A DNA stretch of 13,413 nucleotides, from contig MU631417.1 of assembly GCA_026770615.1 (NCBI GenBank), forward strand, positions 78,528 through 91,940, written 5' to 3'. Below are positions 6,008 to 11,967 of the stretch, piece after piece; within the stretch, counting starts at the first letter, position 1; every line of letters begins with the position of its first letter. Source of the stretch: Pavlovales sp. CCMP2436. Taxonomy: Eukaryota; Haptophyta; Pavlovophyceae; Pavlovales. A program made the position numbers and the translations under genes. The notes under the pieces were generated by a model. It ran no database searches and was not told where the DNA came from. It saw only the letters and a program-made list of their open reading frames with translations.

Positions 6008-6891
6008 GTCTTGCCGGGTCTGTCACTGCACCTCTTGCGACGTACCTTGTCCAGCAGGTCCCCAGTACCCGTCAGATCTTCAATCCGATGGCGCCTGCGA
6101 TATCATCGGTTGCAGTACCGAAAATACCAGTCACGACCAAACCGGCTGCCGGTCCGAGTGCCGGTCCGAGCTACAGTCCGGCACCAGCGACACCGATCAA
6201 GGGGAGCCAAAAATCACCGGCACCATCAACGCTCGTGGTAAACCCGCGGGCACCGAAACCCGCTGCGGAGGCTATGACTATCACCGGCGTCCCCATCATA
6301 CAATCGAATCCGTATCCTTCGACGCACGTGAGCAGTGAAGACCCCGAGGCCCTCGTTGTTCAGACGAGGGCTGCTGAGATGACCGCTGTGGCCGAGGCTA
6401 ATGAGATCTCACACTTGAAGTCGCAGGCGCCGGCGTGGATCGAGCTGCAACGTCCGTCTTTGCGCGCGGTCGATCTTCTCGCAGTCAAGGACATTACACA
6501 ATTCGTCGCGGACACACGTGACCAATACCGCCTCAGTTATCTCGCAAACGCACAAATTCCACCGTCACGGTACTCTCTGACCTTTATCAGTCTGACCTCT
6601 GTGCGCAACCTCGTGATTAGCGAGTACAACATCCAAAAGGCAAGACAGCTTCACGAGCAGGATGCTCTCAAGACGATCGCGTCTCGCTTCAAAGATAGCG
6701 GTAAGGCGAGGAGCATCGAGCAGAAACGGATCGACGTAGCCCTCTTGTTGGCTGCGGAGAAGAGAGCCAAGGCCGCTGCGCTTCGGAAACTCAAGAAGCT
6801 GCTGCGAGGAAGGTCGTTGCAGACACGCTTGCAGGGATCGTCGTACGTCGCCGAGCACCATCGTCTTAGAGTCTCGCACGATCTATTATGA
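5977..6891 (+). CDS. C-terminal segment of the frame-split viral gene (267 aa from ATG 6088)
   Basis: The frame is open from 5977, and the 37 codons before the first ATG (6088) read like real protein (LSLAGSVTAPLATYLVQQVP). The segment therefore probably continues the upstream one. From Met 6088 there are 267 residues. Residues 1-62 are a Pro/Ala/Thr-rich disordered linker with GPSAGPS repeats. Residues 64-105 are mixed, then a folded region (QAPAWIELQRPSL, 113-125). A long charged C-terminal helix (about 182-245) ends in a highly basic patch (KRAKAAALRKLKKLLRGR, 225-242) that could bind DNA. The stop is TGA 6889-6891. No family is recognised. If joined with the two preceding segments the product would be roughly 430-450 residues. 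If independent, it starts at 6088. Confidence 0.55.
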   Translation, partial: RNRFVAPSQLSLAGSVTAPLATYLVQQVPSTRQIFNPMAPAISSVAVPKIPVTTKPAAGPSAGPSYSPAPATPIKGSQKSPAPSTLVVNPRAPKPAAEAMTITGVPIIQSNPYPSTHVSSEDPEALVVQTRAAEMTAVAEANEISHLKSQAPAWIELQRPSLRAVDLLAVKDITQFVADTRDQYRLSYLANAQIPPSRYSLTFISLTSVRNLVISEYNIQKARQLHEQDALKTIASRFKDSGKARSIEQKRIDVALLLAAEKRAKAAALRKLKKLLRGRSLQTRLQGSSYVAEHHRLRVSHDLL

Positions 6892-7442
6892 ACATTCACG
6901 GTTAAAACACACGATCCAAAATGATTTGCGCACGGCATTGCCGCTCTCTCCAAAAGGAGTTTTCACCAGTACATTTTTCGAGGTGCGCTCTCTTTTCGAT
7001 CTGAGCCGTCCGACCATGGAGAAACGTTTTCGATATTTTTTTTTCATTTGCAAAACCATCTCTCTGTAATTCTCAGATTATTTTTTAGAACTCTCTATAA
7101 GAGAAGTATATGTAAATAAAGTCACAAAAGACCGAGCAAGAAAAGCCGGACGACGGGCTCATTTACGATCGTACATTTAACCGTGAACGATCTTGTTTGA
7201 CCATACACGCTTTCGACATTGAAAAAAAGATGGGACTCCGAACCCACCCCCTTTTTGAAATCAATGGCGGCAAAAATGGCGTGAGTGACTCCGACTGAGA
7301 ATTCTAATAAAAAGTAATAAAAATCTAATAAAAATCTAATAAAAAACTAATAAAATCTAATAAATACTTATAAATGGTAATAAATACTTATATTTACGGC
7401 ACTATGGTACGGTGCCCGCACCTTGTCGTATATTTATATACA
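6892..7442. other. Gene-free AT-rich spacer to the right of the viral genes
   Basis: No coding stretch of quality appears on either strand. The first part has T-runs and an AATAAA at 7115-7120 that could end the transcript of the gene stopping at 6891. At 7300-7391 there is a degenerate A/T tandem repeat with an AATCTAATAAA-like unit. The sequence CGGCACTATGG at about 7396 recurs in the repeats further right. The right end of the viral element may lie in here, but I could not identify a terminal inverted repeat. Confidence 0.5.
7300..7391. repeat. Degenerate A/T-rich short tandem repeat
   Basis: Roughly eight imperfect copies of a 9-12-base unit of the form (A)ATCTAATAAAA, ending in two copies of TAATAAATACTTATA. 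Simple-sequence slippage is the probable origin. It marks the border between the viral gene block and the repeat block. Confidence 0.8.
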
Positions 7443-7538
7443 CTGATAGGGATTCAAGCTGGCGTCTGACTGTTCTGAATGTTTTGCTGGTCTGAGCGCT
7501 GCGTCGCCCATTGCCTGCTGCGTGCCTTAGTCGGCTGC
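7443..7538 (-). repeat. Dispersed 97-bp repeat, inverted copy A
   Basis: The reverse complement of this stretch matches 11679-11775 over its whole length, with about one single-base indel and two or three substitutions. Homology ends near GCAGCCGAC on one side and CCCTATCAG on the other. It is inserted within the CGGCACTATG-bearing repeat region. No direct repeat is obvious at its flanks. A short mobile element (MITE- or SINE-like) or a conserved promoter-type module is possible. Confidence 0.9.
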
Positions 7539-7719
7539 GCTGGCTTGGGCGCCACCGCGCGTGCCGATGGATCTCCGGTAGTGTGCCCGGGCAAGGGCGA
7601 TATACTATTACCACTATGGTATGATTAATTTGTGGTTTATTGATGTTTTGCGTACTTTTTATTAGAATTCTCAGTACTCTGATAAACACTAATAAACATT
7701 AGTAAATTGTTTTTATACA

Positions 7720-8045
7720 CGGCACTATGTCGTTAGTACCTATACAATCGCGCCCGTGACGTAGTCACTACTGAATACTGTTAAACATTGGTAAAATTTA
7801 TTTAAACCTTTTTATATACCGCATAGTGTCGTTAGTACCTATACATAAGCCGCCCCGTGACGTAGTCACTATTGAATACTGTTAAACCTTTATACATACC
7901 GTAATATATTGTTAAATACTTATAAGACATATTTAAACCCTCTTGATACACGTCACTCTCTCGTTATATTTTTACATACTATTTAATACTGTTAAATACT
8001 TATAAGACATATTTAAACCATTTTGACATACTGCACTATGCCGTC
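7720..8045. repeat. Degenerate 80-100-bp tandem repeats with an internal palindrome
   Basis: Two copies of about 99 bases start at 7720 and 7819, sharing TGTCGTTAGTACCTATACA and the inverted motif GTGACGTAGTCAC (7756-7768 and 7857-7869). They grade into a second pair sharing 29 identical bases, 7911-7939 and 7991-8019, 80 bases apart. A last CTGCACTATG lies near 8033. No coding potential is present. The AT-rich make-up and palindromes would suit a replication or regulatory region, but this is speculation. Confidence 0.8.
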
Positions 8046-8239
8046 TGATATAATCCCGCTCGTCATGGGTCATTGATCATTGGCTCATCGACGACGTGCC
8101 CATATACATCCCTGCAAGCTGGGCGTCCGGGTGCTGCGATGCGGTGAAGGTCCACTGGGACTCGGCGGCCGGCCACCTGCTCCCCCTCGATGACCTTGAA
8201 CGACCTTGGACGACCGCGACGTGTTCGCGACGTGTTCAC

Positions 8240-8538
8240 GATGTGCTCTTTCCGCGACGTGCTTGCGATGTGCGCTTTCCGCGACGTGTTCGCGATGTGC
8301 ACTTTCAGTGTCACCAACGATCGCGCGCACGCTTTCCCCGATGTGCGCTTTCCGCGACGTGTTTGCGATGTGCGCTTTCCGCGACGTGTTCGCGATGTGC
8401 ACTTTCAGTGTCACCAACGATCGCGTGCACGCTTTCCCCGATGTGCGCTTTCCGCGACGTGTTTGCGATGTGCGCTTTCCGCGACGTGTTCGCGATGTGT
8501 GCTTTCTTTGTCACCAACGATCATGTACGCACTCTACC
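8240..8538. repeat. Three-copy, 100-bp-period tandem array
   Basis: Copies start at 8240, 8340 and 8440. Each contains TTTCAGTGTCACCAACGATC (altered in the third) and two or three sub-repeats of a CGACGTGTTCGCGATGTGCG-like unit of about 27-31 bases, so the array is a higher-order repeat. Copies 1 and 2 differ at only a few bases. The unit lacks stop codons, so long ORFs arise in several frames on both strands; since 100 is not a multiple of three, they do not encode a repeating protein in one frame. I treat the array as non-coding satellite-like DNA. Confidence 0.9.
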
Positions 8539-8612
8539 ATACACTCTACCACGCGCTCCACCATGCACTCTACCACGCGCTCCACCATGCACTCCGCCAT
8601 GCACTCTACCGC
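8527..8612. repeat. Short tandem repeat of a CACTCTACCACGCGCTCCAC type unit
   Basis: Several imperfect copies of a 12-base unit (CACTCTACCACG or CGCTCCACCATG), alternating as a 24-base higher-order unit, directly abut the end of the 100-bp array. Confidence 0.8.
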
Positions 8613-8642
8613 GCCCGCCCTTCCGCCCCGACTCTCCGAGAC

Positions 8643-8833
8643 CCACCGCGAAATCCAAAACTGTCCCCATACTGAACGATCGCACCTACAATCCACCGTG
8701 CCACCACACGACCGCCACGGTTTTTCACCCCCGACCCATAACGCACTCCACCGCGAAATCCAAAACTGTCCCCGTACTGAACGATTTGCGCACCCACAAT
8801 CCACCGTGCCACCACACGACCACCACGGTTTTA
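8643..8833. repeat. 105-bp tandem duplication
   Basis: Two copies start at 8643 and 8748. Both begin CCACCGCGAAATCCAAAACT and contain ATCCACCGTGCCACCACACG. A third, partial copy of the CAAAACTGTCCCCGT core is at 9023-9046. The overlying ORFs change frame between copies and are compositionally odd (Pro, His and Thr rich), so coding is unlikely. Confidence 0.85.
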
Positions 8834-9234
8834 CAAACACGGTCCTCCGAGATCTGCGCGTTCTCCGTAAAACCGTCATTTCGACAAAAATTAAACAAAC
8901 TCAAATCCAAAAAGAACAAATCGGACCGACCCAAACCGAAACGATCACGCATGAATCACGCATGATTTTACACACGGGAAACATACCAGGAAACTGATGC
9001 GACGAAAATGAGGCACACGGGTCGCAAAACTGTCCCCGTTCGTAACTTATCATACACACACAACTATAAAAAAAAAAGTTGTAAAACTAAAAAAGATTTA
9101 TAAACAGATTTTTGATCACTCAACTAAAACACCTAATTTTTCCTCATCAAAACTCTATGTGAGGTTTTCACGATCCCGTTAATTCGCCGAGAACGCACTT
9201 TTAAAGCCGAGCTAATTGCGGGAAGTATTTGTCG
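8834..9234. other. Gene-free stretch before the telomeric tract
   Basis: Nothing convincing is encoded here. It includes the partial third repeat copy at 9023-9046, A-runs near 9066-9076 flanked by CAACT and AGTTG, and then moderately AT-rich DNA up to the telomeric repeats. Confidence 0.4.
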
Positions 9235-9254
9235 CTCTAACCCTAACCCTAACC
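9235..9254. repeat. Interstitial telomeric repeat (CCCTAA)n
   Basis: CTCTAA, CCCTAA, CCCTAA and CC follow one another, a little over three units with one mismatch. On the minus strand this is the TTAGGG-type telomere repeat common in eukaryotes. It sits exactly where the mitochondrial-type sequence begins, suggesting a repair junction. Confidence 0.85.
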
Positions 9255-9269
9255 TCAATTAGATAATTT

Positions 9270-9301
9270 AATATGCCACAACTATCTAATTGTGGCATAT
9301 T
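9270..9301. other. Perfect 12-bp stem-loop in mitochondrial-type DNA
   Basis: AATATGCCACAA pairs with TTGTGGCATATT around an 8-base loop. It lies nine bases from the 3' end of the tRNA-Ile gene. Such stem-loops often mark transcript ends in mitochondrial genomes; that role is inferred. Confidence 0.8.
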
Positions 9302-9309
9302 TAAATATT

Positions 9310-9381
9310 TGAGCTTGGGCAGGATCGAACTACCGACGATACCCTTATCAAGAGCACACTCTGCTTCTGAGTTATAAGCTC
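9310..9381 (-). tRNA. trnI: Mitochondrial-type tRNA-Ile (GAU anticodon)
   Basis: On the minus strand a full cloverleaf can be folded. The acceptor pairs GAGCTT with AAGCTC, the seventh pair being an A-C mismatch. The D stem is ACTC/GAGT with a 7-base loop. The anticodon stem is TGCTC/GGGTA (two G-U pairs) around the loop TTGATAA with anticodon GAT. There is a 5-base variable loop, and the T stem GGTAG/CTGCC encloses the loop TTCGATC. The base after the acceptor is A, a normal discriminator. No CCA is encoded. It decodes AUC/AUU isoleucine codons. AT-rich surroundings and the adjacent nad3 piece point to a mitochondrial origin; within a nuclear insertion it would be a passenger copy. The A-C mismatch may be decay or an edited position. 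Confidence 0.9.
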
Positions 9382-9391
9382 GTAAAAACGA

Positions 9392-9417
9392 TTCCACCTT
9401 TTGATTTCAAGGTGGAA
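9392..9417. other. Perfect 9-bp stem-loop
   Basis: TTCCACCTT pairs with AAGGTGGAA around an 8-base loop, 10 bases from the 5' end of tRNA-Ile. It resembles the other stem-loops in this mitochondrial-type segment. Confidence 0.7.
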
Positions 9418-9489
9418 AAATCAAAAAAACTCAGATCAGATTTGAGAAACCACCCAAGAGACGTATTCGTCTAATGAAATGGACTCGAC

Positions 9490-9513
9490 AACTATGGGCA
9501 TGAAACCATGGTT
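9490..9513. other. 8-bp stem-loop
   Basis: AACTATGG pairs with CCATGGTT (one G-T pair) around an 8-base loop. It is the third hairpin with an 8-base loop in the tRNA-Ile to nad3 segment. Confidence 0.6.
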
Positions 9514-9598
9514 AACACCACAAATTTGACAGCCAAAAAAAAAGAAAGTAAAAATAAAACAATAGAAAGTATAAAGCTAAAACTAACATTTAAAAAAA

Positions 9599-9778
9599 GT
9601 GATGAATACTCCTCAAAATACATTAAAAAAAAAGTTTAAAAAAAATTATCATAAAAAAAACTCCATCTATCCGTTCGAAGACGCTAGAAGTCAATTTGAT
9701 ATTCGCTTTTATCTTGTTGCTATACTTTTTATAATATTTGACTTAGAAATAAGTTTTTTATTTCCTTGGGCTTTGTTG
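9599..9778 (+). pseudogene. nad3: Truncated mitochondrial nad3 (NADH dehydrogenase subunit 3)
   Basis: Residues encoded by 9671-9772 read [20 protein letters not shown] and then [14 protein letters not shown]. This is the conserved region of Nad3 spanning the matrix loop and second membrane helix of complex I, including the DLE motif. The family is about 115-120 residues. Here the N-terminal helix and the conserved Cys-containing YECGF motif before the PF are missing, replaced by a Lys/Asn-rich A-run sequence. The third helix is replaced after FPWALLG by unrelated GC-rich DNA. A neighbouring frame at about 9589-9618 reads [10 protein letters not shown], which could be remains of the missing upstream part displaced by indels, but I am unsure. 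Only about 35 of the normal residues are clear, so it cannot make functional Nad3. Confidence 0.88.
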
Positions 9779-10290
9779 GGTTCGCCGATCTGGTCCTTCT
9801 CTCGACTAGTCCTTGCAGCGCTAGTAGGATCCCGAGCCTCGGGAAGCAGGTCGAAGTTAGGCTTACATCCTACATTTACAGGAAGGTAACTGAGAGCAAG
9901 AGCCCCAAAATCCCGACGTAACAGTCTGAATCCGGCTCTGCGCCCGGACTGATTATCAACCACTGATAGTCCAGTCAGTGTCTGCGGCCAGACCAGCACC
10001 ACGCTGAATCCGTAGCCTGACACCACCCCACGCCATCAGCGCACGTCGAGCTGAGGCCGTGCATGATGGCGCTCACAGGCGACGGAAGACGGCGAGGGTC
10101 GTGGCCATGTCTCCGGTAAGCGACGAGCTTGTCTGGGACCTTCCTGCGCGCGGCTCGCACGCAGGTAGGGGCGCGCGTTCCCCGCACGCCTCGGGGGGAA
10201 TCGAGTCCGAGTCGCGGTGAAGCGGCTAACGAGAGAGCAGGAACAGCTAAGAGGCGTAGGGGCGATACGACACAGAGCAGGTGGTCTGAA
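9779..10290. other. GC-rich, gene-free DNA between nad3 and the foldback repeat
   Basis: No protein in any frame resembles a known domain; the ORFs here are Arg/Ser/Pro-rich and typical of random GC-rich reading. The base composition jumps at about 9778. This DNA may belong to the same repetitive element as the inverted repeat that follows. Confidence 0.45.
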
Positions 10291-10464
10291 GCTGTGTCAC
10301 AACGTCTCTTAGTAAGTAAGAGACCCTGACAAGAGAGCTGAAGAGGCGTCGAGAGCAGCCGTAGACGATTTGAGACGGCAGCTGAGCCCGGGATATTAAA
10401 ATCCGGGCAGTCCGATGGCGAACCTGACAGAGCCAAAGTGTGTAAAACACTTGGGCTCCCGACA
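10291..10464 (+). repeat. Left arm of a 174-bp inverted repeat
   Basis: This arm matches the reverse complement of 10555-10728 at 163 of 174 positions (about 94%) without gaps. It carries two smaller palindromes: GTCTCTTAGTAAGTAAGAGAC and an AGCCAAAGTGT...ACACTTGGGCT stem. Confidence 0.95.
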
Positions 10465-10554
10465 TCATCAAGTGCAATCTCAAACATGTACTACAAGCTC
10501 AAGCTGTACCAGTTCCTTCAACCTGAACTTGATCCCGTCCAGATTGAGGGAGGG

Positions 10555-10728
10555 TGTCGGGAGCCCAAGTGTCTCATACACTTTGGCTCTGTCCCGTTCG
10601 CTATCGGACTGCCCGGATTTTAATATCCCGTGCCCAGCTGCCGTCTCGAATCGTCTACGGCTGCTCTCGACGCCTCTTCAGCGCTCTTGTCAGGGTCTCT
10701 TACTTACTAAGAGACCTTGTGACACAGC
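10555..10728 (-). repeat. Right arm of the 174-bp inverted repeat
   Basis: It is the reverse complement of 10291-10464 with 11 substitutions and no indel. With the 90-base spacer at 10465-10554 the whole could form a very long hairpin, as in foldback elements or a head-to-head pair of short insertions. No transposase is encoded in the spacer. Confidence 0.95.
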
Positions 10729-11666
10729 TCATCTTCACTTCGCCAATGTAGACTTCACTCCCAGATAGACTGAGCGCTGCTCCCGGTACTCGCGTACCGG
10801 TGACCTACGTCCCTAACTCGACTCGCTTCAACCCGCAGTCCGACACCCTCCCCCAGCCCCCCTCCCACCCCCCCGGTGTCCGTCGTGGCGCACAGTCGAC
10901 TGACAACTGCCACGCTGTGCATGCGGCTCTGGCTCAGTTCACCCCCTGTCAGAAGACGACCATCCTGAGTGCTTCGCCGAAGACAGGAACAAAATATGGC
11001 CAGTAAAATTTGAAATATGTGTTTCTGCAGTAGATTCGTATCTAACTTTTTATAACAATGGACGCCCAATAACTAGATTGCTTCTTAAAATTACATGCGA
11101 AAATTTCAAAATGCTCTATACTGTATCCAAATTTCATCACATTTGAAAATATTTCTTCGTTGTGCTAAATACTGTATCCACGAATTCCCCCTTTTAAAAG
11201 AAGATCACTTTGTTAGTTACTGATTTACTACCCCACGCATTCATTTACACAAATTTTTGATAAATGTATAGATTAGAGCTCTCCGAGACGAATCCAGCAA
11301 GCCTAGAGCGAGCTCTGTCTTCAATTATGGAGGCGAACAGTGCTCAGGATGGTCGTCCCCCACTTGCGGACTGACCGGGGGTGACCGATGCCATAGCCAT
11401 GCGGAGCAGAGTTCAGGTTTCGGCTCGCGTCCAGGCGCGCCGGGGACCCGGAGGAGCGCCTTCGGCGCTTCTTGTTGACCAACGAGTGCTGCTGTAGCTC
11501 GTAACAGCCATTCGCAGTGCGGCGAGCTGCAAGCCCATGGGTGGCCAGCCTGAATTTTAATTTTTTCTCTTCTTCAAAAGAGGCTGCGCCGACCGATGCG
11601 CTGACCCTCCCACGTCATGCCCATACGCCTTCGGGCTACAAGCCGGGGGACTTTAAAAGAAATATT
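10729..11666. other. Gene-free repeat DNA with an AT-rich insert
   Basis: No gene is visible. A diverged inverted pair, about 10905-10985 and 11325-11405, shares GACGACCATCCTGAG (10955-10969) with its reverse complement at 11343-11357, plus flanking similarity. Between them lies AT-rich DNA with a 12-base direct repeat ATACTGTATCCA at 11118 and 11169. At about 11450-11467 there is a small perfect hairpin, AGCGCC TTC GGCGCT. Confidence 0.6.
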
Positions 11667-11678
11667 ATATATAAAAAG

Positions 11679-11775
11679 GCAGCCGACTAAGGCACGCAGC
11701 AGGCAATGGGCGACGCAGCGCTCAGACCAGCACAAAAATTCAGAACAGTCAGACGCTAGCTTGAATCCCTATCAG
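11679..11775 (+). mobile_element. Dispersed 97-bp repeat, copy B, with flanking 13-bp direct repeats
   Basis: It matches the inverted copy at 7443-7538 at about 96%. It is bracketed by an exact 13-base direct repeat, ATATATAAAAAGG, at 11667-11679 and 11778-11790, which looks like a target-site duplication. The repeated word is itself TATA-box-like and lies about 180-300 bases before the downstream gene. A non-autonomous mobile element is the simplest reading; tandem duplication of promoter DNA is an alternative. Confidence 0.7.
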
Positions 11776-11780
11776 AAATA

Positions 11781-11790
11781 TATAAAAAGG
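11781..11790 (+). promoter_or_regulatory. Possible TATA box of the membrane-protein gene
   Basis: TATATAAAAAGG lies about 180 bases before the preferred ATG at 11968. An identical word at 11670-11679 lies on the other side of the 97-bp repeat. The call rests on motif and position only. Confidence 0.3.
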
Positions 11791-11967
11791 GGGGGCTACG
11801 CTGCACGCAGCTATGCATCACAGAATCAAATCCCATTGCCCGACTTGCATGACCATAGGAGATACCGTCGGCGGTTCGCGGGGTCGATGATCCACGCGTG
11901 GTTGCGCAGTCACGATAAGCTTCAATATTTTAAAATTCGTAATCAATTTTGCCGATTGCCGATTGAG

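Larger units (their letters stand above)
9255..9778. mobile_element. Nuclear insertion of mitochondrial DNA (NUMT)
   Basis: The segment from the telomeric tract to the abrupt end of nad3 is AT-rich. It holds tRNA-Ile on the minus strand and nad3 on the plus strand, with three hairpins, all typical of a mitochondrial genome. Both sides join DNA of different composition: repeat DNA with telomeric units on the left and GC-rich repeat DNA on the right. An assembly chimera is the main alternative. Confidence 0.75.

Noticed and set aside
5904..6338. 144-aa plus-strand ORF rich in Cys and Ser
   Set aside because: It overlaps the frames judged coding (middle and C-terminal segments of the split gene) and has the composition of an out-of-frame reading.
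7225..7250. tRNA-like T-arm on the minus strand (GGGTTCGGAGTCCC followed by a T-run)
   Set aside because: It resembles a B box with one extra base and a pol III terminator, but I could not build D, anticodon or acceptor arms around it.
7300..8860. CRISPR array
   Set aside because: The repeats are contiguous or degenerate tandem units without unique spacers of uniform length, and the context is eukaryotic.
8096..8997. Long plus- and minus-strand ORFs with Cys/Arg/Ser periodic sequence (up to 289 aa)
   Set aside because: They lie over tandem arrays whose units have no stop codons. The 100-base period shifts frame at each copy, and several frames on both strands are open together.
9760..9800. 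Group II intron beginning in nad3
   Set aside because: No GUGYG-type 5' end, domain V hairpin or downstream nad3 exon was found; the break looks like a fusion to repeat DNA.
9975..10768. ORFs of 170, 117, 78 and 65 aa across the foldback arms
   Set aside because: They appear as mirrored Ser/Leu/Arg-rich sequences created by the inverted repeat, with no recognisable domain.
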